This document shows positions 36,214-45,274 of a stretch of 64,000 nt of DNA, one piece after another (position 1 is the first letter of the stretch; every line of letters begins with the position of its first letter). Where the stretch lies: contig NZ_FMZJ01000022.1 of NCBI RefSeq assembly GCF_900101455.1, positions 1 to 64,000 on the forward strand, read 5' to 3'. A program made the position numbers and the translations under genes. A model generated the notes under the pieces. The model did not search any database and was not told the DNA's origin. It was given only the letters and a program-made list of their open reading frames with translations. This stretch comes from Sphingomonas sp. YR710 (GTDB lineage Bacteria; Pseudomonadota; Alphaproteobacteria; Sphingomonadales; Sphingomonadaceae).

Positions 36214-38660
36214 CAGGCATCTCCCCGCTGCAAGCGGGCCACCGACAGGAATTCCTCGGGAGCGACGCGAATGGCGGCACCGGTCGGGCACGCACGCACG
36301 CAGCTCGCACCGCCCTCGATCCCCGAACACATATCGCACTTCACCGCCCGCTTGGCCTTTTCGACCCCCTTGGGCATGTTCGCATAAGCCCAGTCATGGC
36401 TGGCCTCGCCTGGCCCCGGCCCTTTGCCGAACAGGAACCATGTCCACAGGCTCGGCTTCTTGGGTGGCTCCTTCTCCATCCGGATCACGCCATAAGGGCA
36501 GTTGCGCTGGCAATTGCCGCAGCCGATGCATGTCTCGTCGATATAGACCTCGCCATCCTGGCCGCGATGGATTGCGGTCGGCGGGCAATCGGCCATGCAG
36601 TGCGGATGCTCGCAGTGACGGCAGCTCGTCGGCACATGCAGATGTGCGAAGGTGCGCCCGGCTTCGCGATCGAGCCGCGAGATGCCGTCATGGCTGTCGG
36701 CACAGGCCTTTTCGCAATTGTCGCAGCCGACGCAGAGGTTTTCGTCGATCAGCAACACGTCGGTCGCCTCGCCGACACCATTGTCGACAAGGAAATTCGC
36801 GGTCGCCGAATACATGTCGACAACACTACCGAAGCTGTCCTTCTTCGCCTCGATGAACGAGGCCAGATCGGTCCGCTCGCCCATCGCGGTCTTGGCCTGG
36901 GCGAAGAAGGTCGGCTGCGCCTCGAGAAGCGCCCGAAATGCGTCGCCGTTGAGCTTGATCACCTCGGATTTGACCGCGGCGCGCACGGTATTCTTGCGAA
37001 CGCCGTTGTCGAACAATTCAAGCTCGCCGACATAATTGCCGGCTGGGACATAGGACAGGAAGATCGGCTTGCCACCGATATTCTTCTCGACGACCATCGA
37101 TCCCGAACGGATCACATAGACGTCGCGGCTCTCGTCGCCTTCACGGAAGATCGCCTCGCCGGCACGAACCGCCTTGATCTCGGCCGTTTCCAGCACGCCC
37201 GCCAGATCGGCGGACTGCAGGCCCGATTGCCACATCTGCAACAATTGGCGCTCGGTCGAGATCCGGGTTACCGCGCGCTTCACGGCCGGCACAGATGCCA
37301 TCAGCTTCAGGATCGCGTTACGCGGAATATCGACGACGATCGTGTCGTCGATCGAACGGATTGTCGATCCGCGGCGGCGTCCCGAAACCAGACCGACTTC
37401 ACCGAAGATCGATCCTTGCGGAATTACGATGCCGGTCGAGCGTCCATCGGGCAGCGGAATGTCGACCTTGCCCTGCGCGATGCAGAACAAGGACGATCCC
37501 GGCGCATTCTTTTCGAAGATGATCTCGTTCTTGCCATAGGCCTTCACCTCGGAATCGAGCATGAATTCGCGCATCTGCAGCGGCGACAGCTCATTCAGGA
37601 TGGTGACGCTGGTTCGAATGAATTCGAGCCACTCATCGACCGATCGTTTCTGCGGCAGATAAACGAATTTCTTTTCGAGGATCGGCTCGTCGGCCGGTTT
37701 CAGCGCGGTATTGCCGTTGATGAACTCGACGGCGTCATAGCCCTGGTTCATGCAATGCTTGATCAGCGGATAGCCGGCCAGCGCGCCGATCACATAGATG
37801 CCCGGATTGGTCGATTCGAACGCCGGTGACAGTTTCGGGAACGCCTCGCGATCCTCGCTGGTGAATTCGATGCCGCATGCCTCGATGAATTTACGCGGCG
37901 CGGCGGAGCCCATTCGGGCGATGATGCGATCGCAACGAAAGCGAGCTTCGCCATCGCGCGTATCGAGGACCAGATAGTCCTTTTCGACGCGATTGGGGGA
38001 CGCATCGGTGATGATGTTCATCCGGCCTTCGTCACGCGCCGCCATCAGCAGTTTGACGTTGGCGCTCTTGGCGCGGCTGAAATCGGCAGTGCGGTTGACG
38101 ATCGAAACGACGTTGCCCTGCGCGACGTCAGCCGCGAGACCGAGTGCGTTTTCGATACCCGCGTCACCGGCACCGATGACGGTGATATGTTCGTCGACAT
38201 ATTCGCCCGGATCATCGAGCTGATACTGCACATGCGCCATGTCGCCGCCCGGCACGCGCATGAGATTGGGGTTGCCCTGCGTCCCGATCGCCAGGATGAT
38301 CGCCTCCGCGCGGATCGAAGTTCCGTCGGTAAGCCCGATCGTGAAATCGCCCTTGGCGCCGGAGATCGCCTTCACTTCGCTCTTCAGGCGAACGTTGATC
38401 TTTCGTTCCGCTGCCTGCTTGTCCCACGTGCCGAGAATGGCTTCGCGTTTGCCGGCATCGAAATCCATGTCGGCGCGAAGCACGAGCTGGCTGGGCGTCG
38501 CCATCACGTGCTTGCCCTTCTGATACTTATAGATCGTATCGGAAAGATGATCGGTCTTCTCAAGCAGCACGTGTGAGATACCCAGGCTTGCTGCATGTGC
38601 CGCGGCGCTAAGCCCCGCCGGCCCCGAGCCGACGATGGCAATCCGGTAGATGTCCGCCAC
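36213..38660 (-). CDS. FAD/NAD(P) oxidoreductase with two cyclic-nucleotide domains and four [4Fe-4S] sites
   Basis: This is an 815-residue modular protein. Residues 1-330 form a two-dinucleotide-domain flavoprotein (IAIVGSGPAGLSAAA, then ITVIGAGDAGIENA) related to thioredoxin reductase-like proteins but without a CxxC redox pair. At 360-455 and 485-580 lie two cyclic-nucleotide-binding domains with phosphate cassettes (IFGEVGLVSGRRRGS and YVGELELFDNGVRKN). Residues 640-795 form a ferredoxin with 16 Cys in four sets (643/646/649/653, 680/683/688/692, 711/714/717/721, 775/778/787/791), as in DmsB/NrfC-type electron-transfer subunits. The start is GTG 38660 with a G-rich upstream site. Its stop overlaps the b-type gene. 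I infer NAD(P)H oxidation with FAD and FeS relay, gated by cAMP or another nucleotide. Confidence 0.9.
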   Translation of the reverse strand: MADIYRIAIVGSGPAGLSAAAHAASLGISHVLLEKTDHLSDTIYKYQKGKHVMATPSQLVLRADMDFDAGKREAILGTWDKQAAERKINVRLKSEVKAISGAKGDFTIGLTDGTSIRAEAIILAIGTQGNPNLMRVPGGDMAHVQYQLDDPGEYVDEHITVIGAGDAGIENALGLAADVAQGNVVSIVNRTADFSRAKSANVKLLMAARDEGRMNIITDASPNRVEKDYLVLDTRDGEARFRCDRIIARMGSAAPRKFIEACGIEFTSEDREAFPKLSPAFESTNPGIYVIGALAGYPLIKHCMNQGYDAVEFINGNTALKPADEPILEKKFVYLPQKRSVDEWLEFIRTSVTILNELSPLQMREFMLDSEVKAYGKNEIIFEKNAPGSSLFCIAQGKVDIPLPDGRSTGIVIPQGSIFGEVGLVSGRRRGSTIRSIDDTIVVDIPRNAILKLMASVPAVKRAVTRISTERQLLQMWQSGLQSADLAGVLETAEIKAVRAGEAIFREGDESRDVYVIRSGSMVVEKNIGGKPIFLSYVPAGNYVGELELFDNGVRKNTVRAAVKSEVIKLNGDAFRALLEAQPTFFAQAKTAMGERTDLASFIEAKKDSFGSVVDMYSATANFLVDNGVGEATDVLLIDENLCVGCDNCEKACADSHDGISRLDREAGRTFAHLHVPTSCRHCEHPHCMADCPPTAIHRGQDGEVYIDETCIGCGNCQRNCPYGVIRMEKEPPKKPSLWTWFLFGKGPGPGEASHDWAYANMPKGVEKAKRAVKCDMCSGIEGGASCVRACPTGAAIRVAPEEFLSVARLQRGDA

Positions 38661-38856
38661 TGAACCCCCTGCCCCCACTATTCGGAATCCTTTTACGGTT
38701 CCCGTCTTGTCGCCATGTTGCCCCATCGTTGCGCACGCAATCGACGATGCCATCCGGCTCTGCCCGACTCCACTCTATCAGCTTCGCCGTGAACCGCTAG
38801 ACATTCGTTGCAATTCTGTATGAAGAACCTGATTAGTAACGAGATAGGAGAAATTC

Positions 38857-39825
38857 GTGAACGAAGGCAGTCCGGCAAAGAGAGCAATCACCTTATCTGC
38901 GGGACGGGTGATACTGATCCTTGCCGCCCTGATTGCTCTCCTGGCAATTGCCCTTCCGATTCTCCGATCTCCAAAGGCAACGCCAACCGCTGCATCGGAC
39001 TTACAGAAGCCGGTCAGCGACGTGCCATCGATGATCGCCGGCCTCGAAAAGAAGATGGCAGCCAATCCCGCCGACCCGGAAGGGTGGAACATGCTGGGAT
39101 GGTCTTATTATAATGTCGGCCGCTATGCGGACGCGGTGAAGGCCTATCGCCACGCCGCCGATCTCGAACCGAAAAACCCGGTATATTGGTCAGCGCTGGG
39201 CGAAGTGCTGGTACTGGCCGGGCCGGGCGGCGTTACGCCCGATGCGGCGCAGGCCTTCGCCAAAGCGCTCGCCATCGATGCGAAAGACTATCGTGCACGC
39301 TATTTCACCGGCGTGAAACAGGATCAGGATGGCGATCATAAGGGCGCGCTCGATCGGTGGATCGCCCTGTTGAAGGACGCGCCCGCCGGCGCCCCCTGGG
39401 AGGATGCCGTCCGTACGGTGATCGATCGCGTATCCAAGGCGAATCACATCGACGTGGCCGATCGCCTGCCCCCGCATCTGGCGGCACCGGCGCCGACTTC
39501 GGCACCGCCCCTGGCCCCCGGTGAGGCCGTCGCCACGGCAGCTATTCCGGGCCCTACCGCAAGCGATATGCAGGCCGCCAACGGCATGACGCCGGGCGAG
39601 CAGAATGCGATGGTGCAGAGCATGGTCGATCGGCTCGCGGCCCGACTCGCGGCCAATCCGCGCGATGGCGATGGCTGGATCCGGCTGATGCGCGCGCGCA
39701 TGGTCCTCAACGATCCCAACGCAGCGCACGCCGCACTGATCAAGGCCAAGGCCGCTTTTGCGGGTGACGCGTCAGAGATTGCCCGATTGGATTCGGCCGC
39801 GCAGACGTTGGCCGTCCCCAAATAG
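38857..39825 (+). CDS. CcmI/CycH-like TPR membrane protein
   Basis: The 322-residue protein has one N-terminal helix (about 16-36) and a TPR region (residues 60-190) with NPADPEGWNMLGWSYYNVGR and YADAVKAYRHAADLEPKNPV. This matches the C-terminal TPR half of c-type cytochrome biogenesis protein CcmI. A second TPR-like unit (about 260-320) follows a Pro/Ala linker. CcmI proteins hand apocytochrome c to the heme lyase. No other ccm genes are nearby. It diverges from the redox operon across about 200 bases, so a dedicated role for the decaheme cytochrome is possible. Start GTG 38857 has an AGGAG upstream. Confidence 0.75.
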   Translation: MNEGSPAKRAITLSAGRVILILAALIALLAIALPILRSPKATPTAASDLQKPVSDVPSMIAGLEKKMAANPADPEGWNMLGWSYYNVGRYADAVKAYRHAADLEPKNPVYWSALGEVLVLAGPGGVTPDAAQAFAKALAIDAKDYRARYFTGVKQDQDGDHKGALDRWIALLKDAPAGAPWEDAVRTVIDRVSKANHIDVADRLPPHLAAPAPTSAPPLAPGEAVATAAIPGPTASDMQAANGMTPGEQNAMVQSMVDRLAARLAANPRDGDGWIRLMRARMVLNDPNAAHAALIKAKAAFAGDASEIARLDSAAQTLAVPK

Positions 39826-39935
39826 CCATCGGGATGCGGGGCTGAAAAGCCCGCATTGCATGGCCACAAGCTGCGCTGTGCTTGCCTTTGGCAAGGCGGT
39901 GGAGCATTGGGGCGCCCGAAAGGACTTCCCTGAAT

Positions 39936-41309
39936 ATGGCCAAGAACTGGACGCCCGATAGCTGGCGGACCCACCAGGCAGTACAAATGCCGACCTATCC
40001 GGACGCCGCCGCACTGGCGGGCGCGGAGCGCGAGCTTGCGGGTTATCCGCCGCTCGTATTTGCCGGCGAGGCCCGCGAATTGCGCGCCGAGCTGGCGCAG
40101 GTTGCTGCCGGCAAGGCCTTTCTCCTTCAGGGCGGCGATTGCGCCGAGAGCTTCGCCGAACTCCACGCGAACAATATTCGCGATACCTTCCGCGTCATTC
40201 TGCAGATGGCGGTGGTGCTGACCTATGCGTCCAAGCTGCCGATCATCAAGGTCGGCCGCATGGCGGGTCAGTTCGCCAAACCGCGCTCGGCCGACATGGA
40301 AGAAATCAACGGCGTGGCGCTGCCCAGCTATCGCGGCGATATCATCAACGACATCGCCTTCACCGAAGCCGGCCGCGCGCCCGATCCGCAGCGCATGATC
40401 CGGGCCTACACCCAGTCGGCGGCAACGCTCAACCTGGTGCGCGCATTCGCACAGGGCGGCTATGCCAACCTGCATCAGGTCCATGCCTGGACGCTCGATT
40501 TCATGGGCCGCAGCCCGTGGGCCGCGCAATATCAGCAGGTGGCCGAGCGGATCGGCGATGCGCTGGACTTCATGGCGGCCTGCGGCGTCGATCCCGAAAC
40601 CACGCCGCAACTGAAGGGCACGCAATTCTATACCAGCCATGAGGCGCTGCTACTGCCTTATGAGCAGGCGCTGACCCGCGAGGACAGCCTGACCGGCCAA
40701 TGGTATGATACGTCGGCGCATTTCCTGTGGATTGGCGACCGCACCCGTTTCGAAGGTTCGGCGCATGTCGAATATCTGCGCGGCGTCGGCAACCCGATCG
40801 GCATCAAATGCGGCCCCAGCCTCGATCCGGACGCGCTGCTGCGCCTGCTCGACACGCTCGATCCGGCCCGCCAGCCCGGCCGCATCACGCTGATCACGCG
40901 CTATGGCTATGACAAGATCGAAAAGCACATGCCCACGCTTGTTCGCGCCATCCAGCGCGAAGGCCGTCCGGTCATTTGGTCATGCGATCCGATGCACGGC
41001 AACGTGGTCAAGGCCGCCAACGGCTACAAAACCCGCCCGTTCGACAGAATTCTGGCAGAGGTGCGCGGCTTCTTCGCGGTCCACCGCGCAGAAGGTACGC
41101 ATGGCGGCGGCATCCACGCGGAAATGACGGGCCAGAACGTCACCGAATGCACCGGTGGCGCCATGGCACTCACCGACGAGAACCTCGCCGATCGCTACCA
41201 CACGCATTGCGATCCCCGGCTGAATGCGGGCCAGTCGATCGAACTGGCCTTCCTGCTGGCCGAGATGCTCAACCAGGTGATGCGCGAACGCGAACGCGCA
41301 GCGGCCTGA
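39936..41309 (+). CDS. Class II 3-deoxy-7-phosphoheptulonate synthase
   Basis: The enzyme condenses phosphoenolpyruvate and erythrose-4-phosphate at the entry to the shikimate pathway. The 457-residue protein has the class II signatures: [11 protein letters not shown] with the metal-binding Cys, [24 protein letters not shown] and [18 protein letters not shown]. The start is the ATG at 39936. No other aromatic-pathway gene is adjacent. I give no symbol because class II genes carry several names. Confidence 0.96.
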   Translation: MAKNWTPDSWRTHQAVQMPTYPDAAALAGAERELAGYPPLVFAGEARELRAELAQVAAGKAFLLQGGDCAESFAELHANNIRDTFRVILQMAVVLTYASKLPIIKVGRMAGQFAKPRSADMEEINGVALPSYRGDIINDIAFTEAGRAPDPQRMIRAYTQSAATLNLVRAFAQGGYANLHQVHAWTLDFMGRSPWAAQYQQVAERIGDALDFMAACGVDPETTPQLKGTQFYTSHEALLLPYEQALTREDSLTGQWYDTSAHFLWIGDRTRFEGSAHVEYLRGVGNPIGIKCGPSLDPDALLRLLDTLDPARQPGRITLITRYGYDKIEKHMPTLVRAIQREGRPVIWSCDPMHGNVVKAANGYKTRPFDRILAEVRGFFAVHRAEGTHGGGIHAEMTGQNVTECTGGAMALTDENLADRYHTHCDPRLNAGQSIELAFLLAEMLNQVMRERERAAA

Positions 41310-41334
41310 CTCGCCGCAAAGGCCATTCTTCCGG

Positions 41335-41363
41335 TTGACGGCGGAAGCACGCTTCCATATGGA
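41335..41363 (+). promoter_or_regulatory. Probable promoter of tRNA-Glu, overlapping a hairpin
   Basis: TTGACG at 41335-41340 is followed 17 bases later by TATGGA, a plausible -35/-10 pair about 20 bases before the tRNA. The same DNA contains an inverted repeat (GCGGAAGC at 41341 against GCTTCCGC ending 41375) that could also end transcription of the upstream DAHP synthase gene. No T-tract follows the hairpin. Confidence 0.45.
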
Positions 41364-41380
41364 GCGCGCTTCCGCTGCAC

Positions 41381-41455
41381 GGCCCCTTCGTCTAGCGGTT
41401 AGGACGTCGCCCTCTCACGGCGAAAACACGAGTTCGATTCTCGTAGGGGTCACCA
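41381..41455 (+). tRNA. tRNA-Glu (CTC)
   Basis: A 75-base cloverleaf with an encoded CCA end. The acceptor stem pairs GGCCCCT with AGGGGTC (one G-T pair), the D arm holds TAGCGGTTA, the anticodon stem is TCGCC/GGCGA with loop CTCTCAC (anticodon CTC, glutamate), and the T arm reads ACGAGTTCGATTCTCGT. A T-rich run just after the CCA probably ends transcription. Confidence 0.97.
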
Positions 41456-41509
41456 TTTCATTTTTTTTGAATGATTGAGCAGCCTCAGAGACGTAAATGT
41501 CTCACAATT

Positions 41510-41695
41510 TTACCCCGGCTTGTTCTCTAGAACGCTGGCCTTGGTCATCCTCAGAAACAGGCGTGAAATCTGAGCTACGATGGGGCGCCTGAAGCCCCAC
41601 AAGCCACCGCCTATTGCGATCGGCCACGCCGTCGCGGACAAGGGGCTGAGGATCGTTTCGACACCCTCAAATAAGACCGGCCAGTCAATTCCCAT
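41510..41695 (-). CDS. Small hypothetical frame next to tRNA-Glu, possibly a truncated remnant
   Basis: A 61-residue frame from ATG 41695 encodes MGIDWPVLFEGVE followed by a hydrophobic WPIAIGGGLWGFRRPIVAQI segment and ends ASVLENKPG. The shape (short acidic start, one helix, then a basic region) resembles the N-terminal part of small membrane-anchored proteins, and the abrupt end near a tRNA gene would suit a remnant of an integrated element. I do not recognise the family. Coding potential is uncertain; a start at 41746 is also open. Confidence 0.3.
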   Translation of the reverse strand: MGIDWPVLFEGVETILSPLSATAWPIAIGGGLWGFRRPIVAQISRLFLRMTKASVLENKPG

Positions 41696-41907
41696 TCCCG
41701 CTTCCCCGCTTCCCCGTGTTCCCACCGTCACGCATTGGCATGTCATTTCCCAAACACCTATGTCGTGCCGACTTGGCCGACCTCTCCAGCAAATCGCCTG
41801 CCGCCACAGGGGACTATGGGCCGCGTCGCTTCCACCACGACGGATTCTCTCCGTGGCCCGGTTTCGCGGGGCTGGCGCAACCGCCTTGTTCGGTTTAACC
41901 GCCGCCG

Positions 41908-43137
41908 ATGACAGTCACCGACACGCCACATCCCGAACTGCACCGGCACGAATTCGTGGCCCTGATCGCGGCAATCATGGCGGTGAACGCGCTCGGCGTC
42001 GATCTCATGCTCCCGGCGCTGCCGGCGATCGGGCGTGATCTGGCAGTCCTTGGCGCGAATGCGCAGCAATGGGTGGTCACCGCTTATATCTTCGGCCTGG
42101 GCGTCGGCCAGCTGCTATACGGTCCGCTTGCCGATCGCTACGGGCGCAAGCCTGTCCTGCTCTCGGCGCTCGCCGGCTTTGTCGCGGCGAGCCTATTTGC
42201 CGCTACGGCTCAGGGCTTCGCAGCGCTGGTCGCCGCCCGCGTCCTGCAAGGCAGTCTTGCGGCAGCGAGCCGGGTGCTGTCGGTAGCGTTGGTGCGCGAC
42301 TGCTATTCGGGGCGACGGATGGCGCAGACGATGTCGCTTGCGCAAATGGTGTTCTTTCTTGTGCCGATCCTCGCACCCACAATCGGCCAGGGGCTGCTGC
42401 TAATTGGTCCGTGGCGCTTCATCTTCTACGTACTGGGTGGCTTCGGGGCCGCCGTGTTCGGCTGGGCCGCGCTCCGCCTCCCCGAAACGCTGCCGCATGC
42501 AGCGCGGCGACCAATATCGCTCGACTCGCTCGGCTCCGCTTATCGGATCACGCTCACCGACCGCTTCTCGGTCGGCTATGCCCTGGCCGGCGCATTGACC
42601 TTCGGCGCAATCATTGCTTTCGTCTCGTCGTCCGAGCAGATCTTTGTCGACACATTCCACCAGGGCAAGCGCTTCACCTTGCTGTTCGGCCTGTGCGCGC
42701 TCGCGATGAGCTTCGCATCGTTCGCCAACAGCCGCCTCGTCGAACGGCTCGGTACGCGGGTGATCTCGCACAGTGGTATCATCTGTCTGATCCTGCTTTC
42801 GATCACCCATGCCCTGATCGTCTGGTCGGGAATGGAGACACTTTGGACCTTTGTTGCCCTGCAAGCGCTAAGCCTCGTCTGCATCGGCCTATGCGGCGCC
42901 AATTTCGGGGCGATGGCCATGGCGGCGGTCGGCCATGTCGCGGGCACCGCCTCCTCGATCCAGGGGTTCATCACCACCCTCGTCGCCGCCGCGATCGGAT
43001 CGGCGATCGGCCAGTCCTATGACGGTACGACATTGCCGCTCGCCGGCGGCTACCTGTGCATCGGTCTCGGCGCGATCACGCTCATCTGGTTTGTCGAAGG
43101 CGGTCGGTTGTTCCGGAGCAGGCTGGTGCGGGATTGA
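41908..43137 (+). CDS. Bcr/CflA family drug-resistance MFS transporter
   Basis: This 409-residue twelve-helix transporter has the DHA1 signatures in order: DLMLPALPAIGRDL in helix 1, YGPLADRYGRKPVLL between helices 2 and 3, and RVLQGSLAAASRVLSVALVRD in helix 4. These match the Bcr/CflA subfamily, which exports bicyclomycin, chloramphenicol-like drugs or small metabolites. The start ATG is at 41908. No regulator gene is adjacent. The substrate cannot be predicted. Confidence 0.92.
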   Translation: MTVTDTPHPELHRHEFVALIAAIMAVNALGVDLMLPALPAIGRDLAVLGANAQQWVVTAYIFGLGVGQLLYGPLADRYGRKPVLLSALAGFVAASLFAATAQGFAALVAARVLQGSLAAASRVLSVALVRDCYSGRRMAQTMSLAQMVFFLVPILAPTIGQGLLLIGPWRFIFYVLGGFGAAVFGWAALRLPETLPHAARRPISLDSLGSAYRITLTDRFSVGYALAGALTFGAIIAFVSSSEQIFVDTFHQGKRFTLLFGLCALAMSFASFANSRLVERLGTRVISHSGIICLILLSITHALIVWSGMETLWTFVALQALSLVCIGLCGANFGAMAMAAVGHVAGTASSIQGFITTLVAAAIGSAIGQSYDGTTLPLAGGYLCIGLGAITLIWFVEGGRLFRSRLVRD

Positions 43138-43380
43138 CGGGCTTCCATCGTCGACCAGCCTTGCAAGGCCGCAATGCGCTCGCCTTTGCTTCGTCGGGCT
43201 ATTTTACAACAAAGTCGACTACACGCCGGCGTAATTCATATAATCCGCTGATTACAGGTCGCATTTCACTTCTGGCGCAAAACTTGCTGTAAATTAAACA
43301 GTCTGTCATCGAATGTAATAGGCGGCGGGCCGATCGGTAGATCGGTTGGTCAATGAATGCCGGTTGGGGGAACGTGGGCG

Positions 43381-44184
43381 ATGGTGAAAAGTCTAAAGGC
43401 AGTGGCGGCAGGCGCGATCATAGCCGCAACGATGGCGCTGCCATCGACCGGCGCGCTGGCGACCACGGTCATCGCAACGCTCGAAGGCAGCGATGCCGGC
43501 GGGACGGTAACGCGCCACATCGCTTCTGGCTTTGGATCCTCCTCGTCGGGTATCAATCTCGCAGCGGAGCGCTTCGATCTGCTGGCCACAGGCGGAACCG
43601 ACGTGCAGGATCTTGCCGGACCGGGCGCCGTCGACGAATTTTTCGCGTTCTGCGTCGAACCGCGCGAATATATCTATCAGGGCCAGTCGGTCACCTACGC
43701 CATGTCGCCGCTGGCCAGTGCCGCGATGAGCAGCATCGGCGGCATCGGCACGGTCAAGGCCGATCAGATCGCAGAACTGTTCGGCCGCTTCCAGTCCAAT
43801 CTCGCGGCACCGATGTCCAATGTCCAGGCCAGCGCATTGCAGATCGCGGTCTGGGAAATTACCCGCGAGTTCAGCACCAACGCGTTGAGCGTCTATAATG
43901 GCAACGTGTTCTACGATGTCGGCTCGGATAATCCCGGTGGCGCGCTCAGCCTCGCGCAAACCTATCTGAGCGCGATCAATGGCAGCGGCCCGCGCGCCCA
44001 GGGCCTGCGCGCACTGACGTCTGAAGGCGGCCAGGACCTTCTCGTTCAGGTCGTCTCTGCGGCGCCGGAACCGGGCACGTGGCTCATGATGATCGGCGGC
44101 TTTGGCATGATCGGTGGAATCGCACGGCGGAAACGCAATATGGGGTCGTCAGGGCTCGGTCGGGCATTCGCGCCGGCAAAGTAG
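43381..44184 (+). CDS. PEP-CTERM sorting-domain protein
   Basis: A 267-residue secreted protein begins MVKSLKAVAAGAIIAATMAL, a signal peptide, and ends with a PEP-CTERM tail: EPGTWLMMIGGFGMIGGIARRKR, that is, the PEP motif, a short helix and basic residues. The exosortase system cleaves and sorts such proteins to the surface. The body (FCVEPREYIYQG, LQIAVWEITREFS) resembles other uncharacterised PEP-CTERM proteins of sphingomonads. No exosortase is in the window. The upstream 240 bases after the Bcr-type gene hold no other gene and may carry its promoter. Confidence 0.88.
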   Translation: MVKSLKAVAAGAIIAATMALPSTGALATTVIATLEGSDAGGTVTRHIASGFGSSSSGINLAAERFDLLATGGTDVQDLAGPGAVDEFFAFCVEPREYIYQGQSVTYAMSPLASAAMSSIGGIGTVKADQIAELFGRFQSNLAAPMSNVQASALQIAVWEITREFSTNALSVYNGNVFYDVGSDNPGGALSLAQTYLSAINGSGPRAQGLRALTSEGGQDLLVQVVSAAPEPGTWLMMIGGFGMIGGIARRKRNMGSSGLGRAFAPAK

Positions 44185-44211
44185 ATATGCTAATCTATTT
44201 GTATGATTTCG

Positions 44212-44240
44212 CAGATCAGAGTTTGACAATGCTCGATCTG
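44212..44240 (+). terminator. Possible terminator hairpin after the PEP-CTERM gene
   Basis: CAGATC at 44212 pairs with GATCTG ending 44240, extended by GAG against CTC with one bulge, around a ten-base loop. A weak AT-rich stretch follows. The remaining gap to the SDR gene start at 44445 shows no other gene; an AGGGAGAATATTC lies just before that start. Confidence 0.3.
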
Positions 44241-44444
44241 ATTTGATCAACGCTCTGCATTCCGAGAATCCCCTCGGGATTTTCCATCACGTGTACCCAC
44301 GGTTGGGCAGAGGCGTGCGGACGCGATCCGGTTAAGGCTATATGCGGCCCTCCGCCTCCCGGGGGTGACGAGACCGGGACAATATTTCTATACGCCACCG
44401 CTGAGAGCCGGCAAATTGGCGGCGAATCTGCAGGGAGAATATTC

Positions 44445-45137
44445 ATGACCAATCGTAGCATCATCGTCACCGGGGGGTTCGGCGCGCTGGGGCGCGTCGT
44501 CGCAGCCGCGTTCGCCGCGGCGGGCGATCGCGTCGCCCGCGTGGATTTCGCAGCGACAGCGCCCGATAGCCCTGCCGGCATGCTCGATATCGGCGGCGTG
44601 GACCTCACCGATGGCGCTGCCGCCGCCGCCGTTTGCGAACAGGTGACCGCAGCCTTTGGCGGTATCGACGTGCTGGTCAACATTGCCGGCGGCTTCACCT
44701 GGGAGACGTTGAACGATGGCAGCATCGCAAGCTGGCAGCGCATGTTCGCAATGAATGTCGGCACGACCGCCACAATGACGAAGGCCGCCCTCCCCGCGCT
44801 GCTTACCCGTCCGGGCGCCCGGATCATCAATATCGGTGCCGGCGCCGCCATCAAGGCGGATGCGGGCATGGGTGCATATGCCGCCTCCAAGGCGGGCGTC
44901 CATCGTCTTACCGAAAGTCTCGCCACCGAGCTCGCCGGCAAGGGCATCACCGTCAATGCGGTCCTTCCCAGCATCATCGACACGCCCACCAATCGCGCCG
45001 ACATGCCCGACGCCGATACCAGCAGTTGGGTCCTCCCGCAGACAATCGCCGACCTCCTCCTGTTCCTCGCTTCGCCCGCATCGCGCGGCGTCACCGGCGC
45101 GTTGATACCGGTCACGCGCAGCGGCACCGAAGCATAG
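44445..45137 (+). CDS. Short-chain dehydrogenase/reductase
   Basis: A 230-residue SDR with the Rossmann motif SIIVTGGFGALGRVVAAAF. The strand-4 segment VLVNIAGGF carries Ile where the classical NNAG has Asn. The catalytic residues appear as IINIGAGAA and MGAYAASKAG (Tyr and Lys of YxxxK). The product and substrate cannot be assigned. Start ATG 44445 has an AGGGAGAAT site ahead of it. A strong hairpin follows the stop, and the convergent TetR regulator lies beyond, so the regulator may or may not control this gene. Confidence 0.88.
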   Translation: MTNRSIIVTGGFGALGRVVAAAFAAAGDRVARVDFAATAPDSPAGMLDIGGVDLTDGAAAAAVCEQVTAAFGGIDVLVNIAGGFTWETLNDGSIASWQRMFAMNVGTTATMTKAALPALLTRPGARIINIGAGAAIKADAGMGAYAASKAGVHRLTESLATELAGKGITVNAVLPSIIDTPTNRADMPDADTSSWVLPQTIADLLLFLASPASRGVTGALIPVTRSGTEA

Positions 45138-45149
45138 GCCGAATGTCGA

Positions 45150-45202
45150 GATGATGTGGGACCGATCGGCAGCCGCTGCATGCCCATCGGCCCCACATCA
45201 TC
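45150..45202. terminator. Bidirectional terminator hairpin between SDR and TetR genes
   Basis: GATGATGTGGGACCGATCGG pairs with the facing CCCATCGGCCCCACATCATC across a 13-base loop, a 20-base stem with three mismatches. It sits between two convergent genes, so it probably stops transcription from both sides. No clear T-tract is present. Confidence 0.65.
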
Positions 45203-45274
45203 GATGCCACGTATTTCGCCGGGCGGAGCAGAAAAGCTACCCGCATCGGCGAACGCTCGGCGGGATTGCCGTCC

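Noticed and set aside
43381-44184. A local exosortase system for the PEP-CTERM protein
   Set aside because: No exosortase or partner gene lies in the window; only the substrate tail is present.
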